DNA of 64,000 nt. Source: Streptomyces sp. NBC_00523 (GTDB taxonomy: Bacteria > Actinomycetota > Actinomycetes > Streptomycetales > Streptomycetaceae). The notes under the pieces were generated by a model. It was not told the origin of the DNA. It worked only from the letters and a program-made list of their open reading frames with translations, and made no database searches. Location of the stretch: positions 4,340,001 through 4,404,000 of the forward strand of contig NZ_CP107836.1 in NCBI RefSeq assembly GCF_036346615.1. The letters are read 5' to 3'. Shown one piece after another: positions 1 through 8,300 of the stretch. A program made the translations under genes and the position numbers. The first letter of the stretch is position 1; each line of letters starts with the position of its first letter.

Positions 1-1
1 C

Positions 2-553
2 GGCGACTGGTTCGACGGCCACCGCCTCGTCCCCTCGCTGACCACCGCGGTCCTGTCCACCGGCGTCGGCCTCGTCGGCGGCCTGGTCACCTACGCGGCC
101 TGGCGCCACACCACCGCGCTCGCCGCCCGCGTCCCCATGGGCTCGGTCGTCGCCCACCCGGACGCGGAACCGGCCCTCGTGGAGATCGAGGCGATCGAGG
201 CCCGCACCGCCGCCTACGGCCCGGCCGGGGACGCCCCCGACCCCGCCGACCCCGGACGCCTGCTGCTCGGCCCGCTCCACCGCCACGCGGCCACCGGCTT
301 CCACCTCGACGCCCTGTACGTGGCGCTGTTCGTCCGCCCCGTCCAGGCCGCCGCCCGCCTCGTCCGCTTCCTGGACCGCGAGGTCGTGGAGACCTACGTA
401 CGCGGCTCCGCCACCGGCGCACGCTGGCTCGGCACGGCCGTCCGCCGCGCCCAGACCGGCAACGTGCAGACCTACCTCAGCGCACTGCTGGCCGGTTCCC
501 TGGTCCTGGCGGTCGCCGCCGTCGTCTTCGCCAACGTCAACGCGGGGTCCTGA
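2..553 (+). CDS. nuoL: NADH-quinone oxidoreductase subunit L, C-terminal part
   Basis: This frame is open from the window edge, so the 5' end of the gene lies outside. The visible 183 residues include a hydrophobic segment near the start, a long amphipathic stretch, and a terminal hydrophobic helix rich in Ala, Val and Leu. That matches the end of NuoL, the antiporter-like proton-pumping subunit of respiratory complex I, whose last helices follow the lateral piston helix. The stop codon lies three bases before the nuoM start, and nuoN follows, so nuoL-nuoM-nuoN is one transcription unit. The identity rests mainly on this gene order. It may belong to the second, partial nuo cluster known from S. 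coelicolor; that assignment is inference from synteny. Confidence 0.85.
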   Translation, partial: GDWFDGHRLVPSLTTAVLSTGVGLVGGLVTYAAWRHTTALAARVPMGSVVAHPDAEPALVEIEAIEARTAAYGPAGDAPDPADPGRLLLGPLHRHAATGFHLDALYVALFVRPVQAAARLVRFLDREVVETYVRGSATGARWLGTAVRRAQTGNVQTYLSALLAGSLVLAVAAVVFANVNAGS

Positions 554-556
554 GCC

Positions 557-2131
557 GTGATCGATATCAGCGCATCCGTGATGCAGTTCCTTCTGGCGTT
601 CGTCGTCGTCGGCCCGCTCATCGGCGCCGTCGCCGCCCTGCTCCCCGCCCCGCCCGGGCTGAAGGGCCGCAGCCCCGACCAGGCCGTGCTCCGCCACGGC
701 GTGACCGTCACCGGCGTCATCCTCCTGGCGACCCTGGTGCTGGCCGCCGGCTTCGACCACGACCACCCGTCGAAGATGCAGGCCACCACCGACATCAGCT
801 GGATCCCGGCGCTCGACGTGCGCATCCACCTCGGCATCGACGGCATCTCGCTCCCCCTGCTCGTCCTGACCGCGCTGCTGACCTTCCTCTGCGCGCTCTA
901 CAGCTACTTCAAGCTGCCCGAAGGCCCCTCCCCGAAGGCGTTCGTCGCGCTGGTCCTCCTCCTGGAGTCCGGCACCCTCGCCACCTTCGCCGTCCTCGAC
1001 CTGATCCTGTTCTTCCTGGCGTTCGAGATGGTGCTCATCCCGATGTACTTCCTGATCGCCCGATGGGGCGGTGCGGGGAGGCAGGCGGCCGCCTGGAAGT
1101 TCATCCTCTACACACTGCTCGGCTCGGTCGTCATGCTGCTGGGCCTGCTCCTCATCGGACTGAAGAGCGGCACCTTCGACACGGTGGCACTCGCCACTGA
1201 CAACGGTCGCGGGCTCACCTCGTCCGTGCAGGTCACCGCCGTTCTGGCGATCGGGATCGGGCTCGCCGTGAAGACCCCGATGTGGCCGCTCCACAGCTGG
1301 CTGCCCGACGCCCACACCGCCGCCCCGACCGTCGGCTCCGTGCTCCTCGCGGGCGTCCTGCTGAAGATGGGCACGTACGGCTTCGTCCGCATCCTGCTCC
1401 CGGTCGCCCCCGACGGGATGCACACCTTCGCCCCGTACCTCGCGGCCTTCGCCGTCGCCGGGATCGTCTACGGATCGCTCGCCTGCCTGGCCCTCGCCCG
1501 GCCCGGCGCCAAGGGCGACCTGAAGCGGCTCATCGCGTACTCCTCCGTCGGCCACATGGGCTTCGTGCTCCTCGGCATCGCGAGCATGACCCCCACCGGC
1601 GTCAACGGCGCGCTCTTCGCCAACATCGCCCACGGGCTCATCACCGGCCTGCTGTTCTTCCTGGTCGGCGCCGTCAAGGACCGGTACGGCACCGCCGACC
1701 TGGACACCCTCGCCGGAGCCACCGGCGCCGCGCTCTACGGCCGCGCGCCCCGCCTCGGCGGCCTCCTCGCGTTCGCCGCGGTCGCCTCCCTCGGGCTGCC
1801 GGGACTCGCCGGGTTCTGGGGCGAGATGCTGGCCCTGTTCGGCGCGTTCGACCCGGCCGAGGGGCTGAGCCGGCCCGCCTTCCTGACGTTCATGTCGATC
1901 GCCGCCTTCGGCACCCTGCTCACCGCCGCGTACCTGCTGATCGTGGTCCGCCGCGTCTGCATGGGCGCCCAGCGCGACGAACCGCGGCCGATCGCCGACG
2001 TCCAGAGCTACGAATTCGCCGCCTGGACCCCCCTCGCGGCCCTCACCGTCCTCGCCGGCCTGTGGCCCGCCGTCCTCCTCGGCCTCACCGACCCGGCCGT
2101 GCAGAAGCTCCTCGCAGGAGGCAAGTCGTGA
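557..2131 (+). CDS. nuoM: NADH-quinone oxidoreductase subunit M
   Basis: This 524-residue multi-pass membrane protein is one of the three antiporter-like subunits of complex I, which pump protons during NADH oxidation. The family motif around KTPMWPLHSWLPDAHTAAP (near residue 240) and the following SVLLAGVLLKMGTYG segment are present, with the conserved Lys residues expected in the proton channels. A further conserved segment, LIAYSSVGHMGFVLLG, is also seen. The start is GTG, three bases after the nuoL stop. The 3' end overlaps the nuoN start by four bases, which suggests translational coupling. The length is normal for the family. Confidence 0.96.
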   Translation: MIDISASVMQFLLAFVVVGPLIGAVAALLPAPPGLKGRSPDQAVLRHGVTVTGVILLATLVLAAGFDHDHPSKMQATTDISWIPALDVRIHLGIDGISLPLLVLTALLTFLCALYSYFKLPEGPSPKAFVALVLLLESGTLATFAVLDLILFFLAFEMVLIPMYFLIARWGGAGRQAAAWKFILYTLLGSVVMLLGLLLIGLKSGTFDTVALATDNGRGLTSSVQVTAVLAIGIGLAVKTPMWPLHSWLPDAHTAAPTVGSVLLAGVLLKMGTYGFVRILLPVAPDGMHTFAPYLAAFAVAGIVYGSLACLALARPGAKGDLKRLIAYSSVGHMGFVLLGIASMTPTGVNGALFANIAHGLITGLLFFLVGAVKDRYGTADLDTLAGATGAALYGRAPRLGGLLAFAAVASLGLPGLAGFWGEMLALFGAFDPAEGLSRPAFLTFMSIAAFGTLLTAAYLLIVVRRVCMGAQRDEPRPIADVQSYEFAAWTPLAALTVLAGLWPAVLLGLTDPAVQKLLAGGKS

Positions 2132-3645
2132 CCACAGCGGCCGAGAGCGCCACCAGCCTCGTCCAGTCCGTCGACTGGCTCGCCATCGCGCCCCCGCTCA
2201 CCGCCGCGGCCGTCGCCCTCGTCGTCCTGGTCGCCGACCTCTTCGTCACCGAGGCCCGCAAACCGCTCCTCGGCTACGGGGCCGTCGCCGGGCTCGTCGT
2301 CTCGCTCGCCCTGATCATCCCGCTCCACGAAGGCGACCGCTCGACCTTCTGCCTCACCAGCGGCAGCCACGCCTGCAGCTACACCGCCGACCACTTCACC
2401 CTGGTCATCCAGGCCCTCGTGCTCGGCGGCGCGCTGCTCACCGCGCTGCTCTCCCTCGGCGACACCCGTAAGCTCCCGGCGGGCGAGTTCTGGTTCCTGC
2501 TGCTCTCGTCGGCCGCCGGCGCCGCGCTGCTGCCCGCTTCGCGGGACCTCGCCACGCTGGTCATCGCCCTCGAAGTCGCCTCGCTGCCCGCGTTCGCCCT
2601 CGTCGGCATCAAGCGCGGCGACCGGCGCTCCTCCGAGGCCGCGCTGAAGTTCTTCCTGTCCTCCGTGACCGCCACCGCCGTGATGCTCCTCGGCGTCAGC
2701 TTCGTGTACGCGGCCACCGGCACGCTCCACCTCACGGACCTGGCCGGGCGCCTCGGCCGCGTCGACCCCCAGCTCTCCACCCTCGCCGGGGCGGGCGTCG
2801 CGCTGACCCTGGTCGGCTTCGCCTTCAAGACGGCCGCCGCGCCCTTCCACTTCTGGGTGCCCGACACCTACGTCGGCGCCCCGCTGCCCATCGCCGCCTA
2901 CCTCTCGGTCGTCGGCAAGGCGGTCGGCTTCACCGGCCTCATCCTCGTCACCGTGATCGCCTTCCCGGCGTACGCGGACGTGTGGGGCCCCGCCCTCGCG
3001 GTCCTCGCCGCGCTCACGATGACCGTCGGCAACGTCGCCGCGCTGCGCCAGAGCGCTTCCCGCGCGCGCAGCGCCGTACGCCTGCTCGCCTGGTCCTCCG
3101 TCGCCCAGGCCGGGTACCTGCTGGTCCCGATCGCCTCCGCCGCGTACGCCGGGGAGCGCAGGATCGGCTCCACCGTGGCGTACGCCCTGATGTACGCCGT
3201 CGTGAACCTCGGCGCGTTCGCGGTGGCCGCCCTGGTCGCCCGTACCCGCCCCGGCAACCGTCTGGACGACTACCGCGGCCTGTACGCCACCCGGCCCCTG
3301 GCCGCCCTCGCGCTGGCGTTCTTCCTGCTCTGCCTGGCCGGGCTGCCGCCGGGGATCATCGGGCTCTTCGCCAAGGTCACGGTGTTCTCCGCCGCCGTCG
3401 ACGCGGGCCTGGGCTGGCTCGCCGTCGTGATGGCCGTCAACGTCGTCGTCGCCCTGTACTACTACCTCCAGTGGACGGCCGCCCTGTTCCGCGCGCCCGC
3501 CGACGGGGAAGAGGCCGCGCCCGCCGTACGGCACCGTGTCCCGGCGTCCCTGACCGCGGCGATCGTCCTCACCGCGGCCGCCGGAGTCGTCCTGTCGGGC
3601 GCTCCGCAGACCGTGCTGAGATTCGCCACCGTCAATCTCTTCTGA
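2128..3645 (+). CDS. nuoN: NADH-quinone oxidoreductase subunit N
   Basis: This 505-residue polytopic protein is the third antiporter-like subunit of complex I and the last gene of the nuo cluster. Family motifs include FKTAAAPFHFWVPDTYVGAP and LLAWSSVAQAGYLL. The GTG start overlaps the nuoM stop (GTGA), and an AGGAGG-type ribosome binding site lies at 2115-2120 inside the nuoM coding sequence. The open frame extends upstream into nuoM, but that part reads as an Arg/Pro-rich shadow, so 2128 is preferred. The gene is followed by 116 bases and then mscL. Confidence 0.95.
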   Translation: MTTAAESATSLVQSVDWLAIAPPLTAAAVALVVLVADLFVTEARKPLLGYGAVAGLVVSLALIIPLHEGDRSTFCLTSGSHACSYTADHFTLVIQALVLGGALLTALLSLGDTRKLPAGEFWFLLLSSAAGAALLPASRDLATLVIALEVASLPAFALVGIKRGDRRSSEAALKFFLSSVTATAVMLLGVSFVYAATGTLHLTDLAGRLGRVDPQLSTLAGAGVALTLVGFAFKTAAAPFHFWVPDTYVGAPLPIAAYLSVVGKAVGFTGLILVTVIAFPAYADVWGPALAVLAALTMTVGNVAALRQSASRARSAVRLLAWSSVAQAGYLLVPIASAAYAGERRIGSTVAYALMYAVVNLGAFAVAALVARTRPGNRLDDYRGLYATRPLAALALAFFLLCLAGLPPGIIGLFAKVTVFSAAVDAGLGWLAVVMAVNVVVALYYYLQWTAALFRAPADGEEAAPAVRHRVPASLTAAIVLTAAAGVVLSGAPQTVLRFATVNLF

Positions 3646-3761
3646 TTCCGATCGCCTGTTCGAAAGGTGACAAGATCGGCTTGCTCCGGGCCGCCCGCGC
3701 AGGGCAAGGTCGGTGCCTTGGAACGCGTACGACGTTCTCATCACCACAAGGAGCCAGAGCA

Positions 3762-4226
3762 GTGCTGAGCGGGTTCAAGGACTTCATCCTGCGCGGGAAC
3801 GTCATCTCCATGGCGGTCGGTCTCGCCGTCGGAGCCGCGTTCACCGCGGTCGTCACCGGGTTCAGCAACGGCTTCATCGTGCCGCTGATCGGCATCATCA
3901 CGCGCGGCACCGGCGACTTCAGCAACGCGCACTTCACGGTCGACGGCGTGAAGTTCCCGTACGGCCTGTTCATCGCCGCGGCCATCGCCTTCCTCATCAC
4001 CGCCGCCGTCCTCTACTTCGGCGTCGTCATGCCGATGGCCAAGGTCCAGGACCGCTTCAACGCCAAGAAGGCCGACGAGCCGGTCGACATCAAGGCCGCC
4101 CTGCGCGACTGCCCCCGCTGCTACACGGAGATCCCGGCCATCGCCTCCCGCTGCGCCCACTGCACCAGCGAGGTCGAGCCCGACCCCGAGGCCGTGGAAC
4201 TCGCGAAGCTCCCCGCCCAGCGCTGA
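3762..4226 (+). CDS. mscL: Large-conductance mechanosensitive channel with C-terminal zinc ribbon
   Basis: This 154-residue protein starts at GTG 3762 with a Shine-Dalgarno sequence (AAGGAG, 3748-3753). It forms a homopentameric channel that releases solutes on hypo-osmotic shock. The MscL signature is clear: the amphipathic N-terminus (LSGFKDFILRGNV), the Gly/Ala-rich pore helix TM1 at about residues 14-34, a periplasmic loop at 50-67, and TM2 at about 68-92. After the usual cytoplasmic region comes an unusual tail of about 40 residues with paired CxxC motifs at C117/C120 and C131/C134, which looks like a zinc ribbon. Classical MscL ends in a short charged helix, so the tail is an added domain of unknown role. 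Confidence 0.93.
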   Translation: MLSGFKDFILRGNVISMAVGLAVGAAFTAVVTGFSNGFIVPLIGIITRGTGDFSNAHFTVDGVKFPYGLFIAAAIAFLITAAVLYFGVVMPMAKVQDRFNAKKADEPVDIKAALRDCPRCYTEIPAIASRCAHCTSEVEPDPEAVELAKLPAQR

Positions 4227-4421
4227 GAGCGCCGGACACCTCCACCCGGACGGCCCAGAGCCCGGACCCACGCGTACAGCGGGGCCGGCCTGGGCCGTCG
4301 GGCCGTCCGGACCAGGGAACTCGCTCCCGCCGCCTGGCGTTGACCAGTACGGGAGGCTCCACTGAGCGGTGGGGCCCCACCCGCCAAGGGCTCCCCTGCT
4401 GCACGATTTGGAGGGCGTACC
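4227..4421. other. Intergenic region before htpX
   Basis: These 195 bases between mscL and htpX are GC-rich and show no convincing gene or RNA. An htpX ribosome binding site (GGAGGG) lies at 4410-4415. Confidence 0.5.
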
Positions 4422-5285
4422 GTGCACCGCCGGCACAACGGGCTGAGAACCGCCGTACTCCTCGGGGGCCTGTCCGCACTCATCATCGTCATCGGCAGCT
4501 TCTTCGGCCGTACGGGCCTGATCGTCGCCCTCGTGGTGGCGGTCGGCACCAACGCGTACGCGTACTGGAACAGCGACAAGCTGGCGCTGCGGGCCATGCG
4601 CGCCCGCCCCGTGAGCGAATTCGAGGCGCCCCAGCTCTACCGCATGGTCCGCGAGCTCTCCACCTCGGCGCGCCAGCCCATGCCCCGGCTCTACATCTCC
4701 CCGACCCAGGCCCCCAACGCCTTCGCGACCGGCCGCAATCCGCGCAACGCGGCGGTCTGCTGCACCGAGGGCATCCTGAGCCTCCTGGACGAGCGCGAGC
4801 TGCGCGGCGTCCTCGGCCACGAGCTGAGCCACGTCTACAACCGGGACATCCTCATCTCGTCCGTCGCCGGAGCACTGGCCTCCGTCGTGATGTTCCTGGT
4901 CAACTTCGCCTGGCTGATCCCGGTCGGCCGCTCCAACGACGACGAGGGCCCCGGCCTCCTCGGCATGCTGCTGATCATGATCCTGGGCCCGCTCGCCGCG
5001 TCCGTCATCCAGCTGGCCGTCAGCCGTTCCCGGGAGTACGAGGCGGACGCCTCGGGCGCCCGGCTCACCGGCGACCCGCTGGCCCTCGCCGGTGCCCTGC
5101 GGAAGCTGGAGGCGGGGACACAGCAGCTTCCGCTGCCCCCGGAGCCCAGGATCGAGACCGCGAGCCACATGATGATCGCCAACCCGTTCCGCGCGGGGCA
5201 GGGGATGTCCAAGATGTTCTCGACCCACCCGCCGATGGCGGAGCGCATCGCCCGACTCGAGCAGATGGCAGGTCCTCGCCCGTGA
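4422..5285 (+). CDS. htpX: Zinc metalloprotease HtpX (M48 family)
   Basis: This 287-residue membrane-bound metallopeptidase is thought to degrade misfolded membrane proteins. Two hydrophobic segments occupy about residues 11-50. The catalytic HEXXH motif lies at 133-137 (HELSH), and a downstream SREYEADASGA segment provides the third zinc ligand. A second membrane region lies between them at about 145-195. The start is GTG with GGAGGG seven bases upstream. The 3' end overlaps the next gene by four bases (GTGA), so the YccF-like protein is translationally coupled to it. Length and motif order are normal for HtpX. Confidence 0.95.
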   Translation: MHRRHNGLRTAVLLGGLSALIIVIGSFFGRTGLIVALVVAVGTNAYAYWNSDKLALRAMRARPVSEFEAPQLYRMVRELSTSARQPMPRLYISPTQAPNAFATGRNPRNAAVCCTEGILSLLDERELRGVLGHELSHVYNRDILISSVAGALASVVMFLVNFAWLIPVGRSNDDEGPGLLGMLLIMILGPLAASVIQLAVSRSREYEADASGARLTGDPLALAGALRKLEAGTQQLPLPPEPRIETASHMMIANPFRAGQGMSKMFSTHPPMAERIARLEQMAGPRP

Positions 5286-5674
5286 AAACCATTCTGAACG
5301 TCATTTGGCTGGTCCTCTGCGGATTCTGGATGTTCCTCGGCTACCTGCTCGCGGGACTCCTGCTCTGCATCACGATCATCGGCATCCCGTTCGGCCTGGC
5401 CGCCTTCCGGATCGGCGTCTACGCCCTGTGGCCCTTCGGGCACCGGGTGGTCGACCGCCGGGACGCGGGCGGCCCGTCCTGCGTGGGCAACGTGCTCTGG
5501 CTGATCCTCGCCGGCTGGTGGCTGGCGCTCGGTCACATCACCACGGGCATCGCCCTGTGCCTCACGATCATCGGAATCCCCCTGGGCATCGCCAACTTCA
5601 AGCTGATCCCGGTGTCCCTGATGCCCTTCGGCAAGGAGATCGTGCGCACCGACGAGCAGTTCGCCGGCTGGTAG
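5282..5674 (+). CDS. YccF-domain inner-membrane protein
   Basis: This 130-residue protein starts with a GTG that overlaps the htpX stop. It consists of two repeats of one pattern: a Trp-rich transmembrane helix (NVIWLVLCGFWMFLGYL and NVLWLILAGWWLALGH), then a hydrophobic helix with the signature CITIIGIPFG or CLTIIGIPLG, then a short amphipathic end (ALWPFG, SLMPFG). This internal duplication defines the YccF family. No biochemical function is established. Coupling to htpX suggests a role linked to membrane protein quality control, which is inference. Confidence 0.88.
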   Translation: MKTILNVIWLVLCGFWMFLGYLLAGLLLCITIIGIPFGLAAFRIGVYALWPFGHRVVDRRDAGGPSCVGNVLWLILAGWWLALGHITTGIALCLTIIGIPLGIANFKLIPVSLMPFGKEIVRTDEQFAGW

Positions 5675-5763
5675 GCCCCCGGACCGCGGCGCGGCGCACG
5701 CAACCACCCGCCCGTCCCCGGCGTCTTGGATTCCAGGACAGAGGGACGGGTAGGTTCGCACGC

Positions 5764-6036
5764 ATGACCATTATCGGCTGGATCATTCTCGGGCTCATCG
5801 CGGGCGTCATCGCCAAGATCCTGCTGCCGGGGCGCGACCCCGGCGGCCTGATCGGCACCACGCTCATAGGGATCGTCGGCGCGTTCCTCGGCGGCTGGAT
5901 ATCGTCGCGCTTCCTGGACCGCGAGATCACCAAGGACTTCTTCGACCCGGCGACCTGGGTCGCGGCCATCGGCGGCTCACTGATCCTGCTGATCGCCTAC
6001 CGGCTGCTCTTCGGCAACTCCCGCGAACGCCGCTGA
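5764..6036 (+). CDS. GlsB/YeaQ/YmgE-family stress-response membrane protein
   Basis: This 90-residue protein begins MTIIGWIILGLIAGVIAK, which is the hallmark of the transglycosylase-associated (YeaQ/YmgE/GlsB) family of small membrane proteins. It has three predicted helices with the GLIGTTLIGIVGAFLGGW glycine-zipper segment in the middle. The family is linked to general stress responses, but its molecular function is unknown. No strong ribosome binding site precedes the ATG. It ends one base before the convergent alkB stop. Confidence 0.85.
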   Translation: MTIIGWIILGLIAGVIAKILLPGRDPGGLIGTTLIGIVGAFLGGWISSRFLDREITKDFFDPATWVAAIGGSLILLIAYRLLFGNSRERR

Positions 6037-6037
6037 G

Positions 6038-6700
6038 TCAGCCAGGCCCCAACCCTGTTTCACGCAACGTCACATTGAGCCGGCCACCGCTCATCCCCGT
6101 ACCAGGAGGGGCGGTGCCGGGCCGGACCACCGGCACCCCGTGGAACGCCCGGCGTGCCGGACCGCCGAACACGAACAGGTCCCCGGACGCCAGCTCCACG
6201 TCCGTCCACGGCCTGCCCCGGCCCTCCGTGTTGCCGAACCGGAAGACACACGTGTCCCCGATGCTGAGCGACACCACGGGCGCCCCGGACCGCTCCTCGT
6301 TGTCCCGGTGCATGCCCATCCGGGCCGTGCCGTCGTAGAAGTTGACCAGCGCGGCATCCGGCGCGTACGCCTCCGAGCCGTCTCCCGGCCCGTACGCCTC
6401 CGCCACCGCCGCCCGCCCCAACTCCGCGAGCCAGTCCGGGAACGGGACGACCGGAGCGCCGTTCACATCGTCGGCGGTACGCGAGTAGCGGTACGGCTGC
6501 CAGTGCCACCCGAGGCACACCGTCCGCACCGACATGACCCCGCCACCCGGCAACGCGGTGTGCCGCAGCGGCACGGGCCCCCGCGCCCACTCCCGGCACG
6601 CCGCCACCAACTCCCGCTGCCGCTCCGGCGACAGCCAGTCGGGCACATGCACGGCCCCGGGCGCGACGACGGCCCGCGACCTGGGGAAGAGCCCGTCCAT
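6038..6700 (-). CDS. alkB: AlkB-type 2-oxoglutarate/Fe(II)-dependent DNA dealkylase
   Basis: This 220-residue dioxygenase oxidatively removes methyl groups such as 1-methyladenine and 3-methylcytosine from DNA. The Fe(II)-binding HxD is H131/D133 in MGMHRDNE, and the distal His is H187 in AFHGVP. The 2-oxoglutarate-binding arginines are R207 and R213 in the RLNVTLRETG end. The nucleotide-recognition segment NFYDGTARMGMHRDNE is typical. It is the second gene of a pair, starting 13 bases after the ogt stop, so two direct-reversal repair enzymes are co-transcribed. A convincing ribosome binding site is not visible, which suggests translation coupled to ogt. Confidence 0.93.
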   Translation of the reverse strand: MDGLFPRSRAVVAPGAVHVPDWLSPERQRELVAACREWARGPVPLRHTALPGGGVMSVRTVCLGWHWQPYRYSRTADDVNGAPVVPFPDWLAELGRAAVAEAYGPGDGSEAYAPDAALVNFYDGTARMGMHRDNEERSGAPVVSLSIGDTCVFRFGNTEGRGRPWTDVELASGDLFVFGGPARRAFHGVPVVRPGTAPPGTGMSGGRLNVTLRETGLGPG

Positions 6701-6713
6701 CAGCGGTGGCCCG

Positions 6714-7220
6714 TCAACGCCCCGTCAGGGCCCCTTCGAGCCCCAGCAGCCGTTCCTTGCGCTCAAGCCCGCCCGCGTACCCGCGCAGGGCGCCGTCCGC
6801 GCCGATCACCCGGTGGCACGGCCGCACGACGAGCAGCGGATTGCGCCCGATCGCCGTGCCCACGGCCCGCACCCCGGCGCCGCACGCGCCGACGCGCGCG
6901 GCGATCTGCCCGTACGAGACCGTCTCGCCGTACGGAACGGCGTCCAGCGCGGCCCAGACCCGCCGCTGGAACTCGGTGCCCCGCCCCTGCGCGTACACCA
7001 GCTCGAAGCGCGTCCTGCGCCCCTCGAAGTACTCCCGCAACTGGGCGGCGACCCCCGCGAACGCCTCCGGCGCGTACACCCAGCCGTCCTGGACAACGGT
7101 GCCGCCCTTCTGGCCCGGCACGGAGAGCGAGACGAGCGCGACGCCCGCCCCGCCCGGGGCCTCTTCCCCGGTCAGCAGCAGTTCACCCAGCGGGCTGTCG
7201 ACCGTCGCGTGCATGGTCAT
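6714..7220 (-). CDS. ogt: Methylated-DNA--protein-cysteine S-methyltransferase
   Basis: This 168-residue suicide enzyme transfers the alkyl group of O6-alkylguanine or O4-alkylthymine to its own cysteine. The active site is PCHRV with C135. The preceding helix-turn-helix (PYGETVSYGQIAARVG) and the RAVGTAIGRNP segment are typical. The start at 7220 is chosen because GGAGAGGGA lies just upstream; the frame stays open for 33 more codons of Arg-rich sequence that is unlikely to be translated. It is followed by alkB, forming an alkylation-repair operon. Confidence 0.94.
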   Translation of the reverse strand: MTMHATVDSPLGELLLTGEEAPGGAGVALVSLSVPGQKGGTVVQDGWVYAPEAFAGVAAQLREYFEGRRTRFELVYAQGRGTEFQRRVWAALDAVPYGETVSYGQIAARVGACGAGVRAVGTAIGRNPLLVVRPCHRVIGADGALRGYAGGLERKERLLGLEGALTGR

Positions 7221-7366
7221 GACCGGTCCCTCTCCTCGTCCGTACGACCGGCCGGAACGCCGGCCGCCACGGACCAGTCTGCTGCGCCCGAACCGCCGGA
7301 ACCGGCGGTATTCGGACATGCAGTCCGGGCACGGAACGAAAGCCTCCGCACCCGGACCGCCCCGCT

Positions 7367-7855
7367 CTAGCGGTAGTTCGCGAACTGCACGTCGAAGTCG
7401 AAGTCCTGGGCCTTCAGCAGCGCCTGCACGGCCTGCAGATCGTCCCGGCTCTTCGACGTGACCCGCAGCTCCTCGCCCTGGACCTGGGCCTTGACACCCT
7501 TGGGGCCCTCGTCGCGGATGATCTTCGCGACCTTCTTGGCGTTCTCCTGGGAGATGCCCTCCTCGATCGAGGCGAACAGCTTGTACTCCTTGCCGGACAG
7601 CTGCGGCTCACCGGCGTCCAGCGACTTCAGCGAGATCCCGCGCTTGATCAGCTTGGACTGGAAGATGTCGAGGATGGCCTTGACCCGCTCCTCGCCGTTC
7701 GCCTGCATCAGGATCTTCTCGCCGGACCACGCGATCGACGCGTCCGTGCCCTTGAAGTCGTAACGGGTGGAGATCTCCTTGGCGGCCTGGTTGAGGGCGT
7801 TGTCGACCTCCTGCCGCTCGACCTTCGAGACGATGTCGAAACTGGAGTCGGCCAT
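7367..7855 (-). CDS. YajQ-family nucleotide-binding protein
   Basis: This 162-residue protein matches the YajQ (UPF0234) family: SSFDIVSKVERQEVDNALNQ at the start and the C-terminal QVQGEELRVTSKSRDDLQ and DFDVQFANYR. Members bind nucleotides, and some bind cyclic di-GMP. The start at 7855 has an AAGGAG ribosome binding site nine bases upstream. It stands alone on the minus strand and reads away from the tRNA-Tyr gene, so it is the last chromosomal gene before the integrated element. Confidence 0.93.
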   Translation of the reverse strand: MADSSFDIVSKVERQEVDNALNQAAKEISTRYDFKGTDASIAWSGEKILMQANGEERVKAILDIFQSKLIKRGISLKSLDAGEPQLSGKEYKLFASIEEGISQENAKKVAKIIRDEGPKGVKAQVQGEELRVTSKSRDDLQAVQALLKAQDFDFDVQFANYR

Positions 7856-8046
7856 GACGTGTGGCTCCTTGGATCGGGGGTGCTGGAAGTACGTACCTGG
7901 CGCAGCGGCCGCGTAAAGCCTAGCCACCCGAGACCGTCCGGGCCTCCGAACAATCCGGTGGCGTAGCACCCTGGGTCATCAGGTATTGTTTACGTCGTTG
8001 CCAGAGAGCACCGCGGGAAACCCGGGACTCGAAGGCGGCATCCCTT

Positions 8047-8129
<83 letters not shown>

Positions 8130-8138
8130 TGGAAGTGA

Positions 8139-8184
8139 AACCCCTTCCGACCTGCTGTTTTGGCAGGTCGGAAGGGGTTTTTTC
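8139..8184 (+). terminator. Element-encoded terminator after tRNA-Tyr
   Basis: A 17-bp perfect stem (8139-8155 with 8163-8179) encloses a seven-base loop and ends in a run of T. It lies inside the element, so the insertion brings its own terminator for the restored tRNA gene; the original terminator is found beyond attR at 30649. Confidence 0.9.
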
Positions 8185-8300
8185 GTTGTGCGGGCGGGGG
8201 AGCTCCAGGCGCCCGAAACGCCACCTTGTCTCACCTGATCTCGCTGGAATCCCAGCTCCGACCAGGGCGTGTCCCCCAGACGTCCCCCGGGGGAGGGTGC

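Noticed and set aside
1282..2127. Extension of the nuoN frame upstream through nuoM
   Set aside because: The translation is Arg/Pro-rich shadow sequence, and a GTG with a good ribosome binding site at 2128 explains the gene.
2008..3747. A 579-codon open frame opposite nuoN
   Set aside because: Composition of Gly, Glu and Arg only, overlapping a conserved membrane protein gene.
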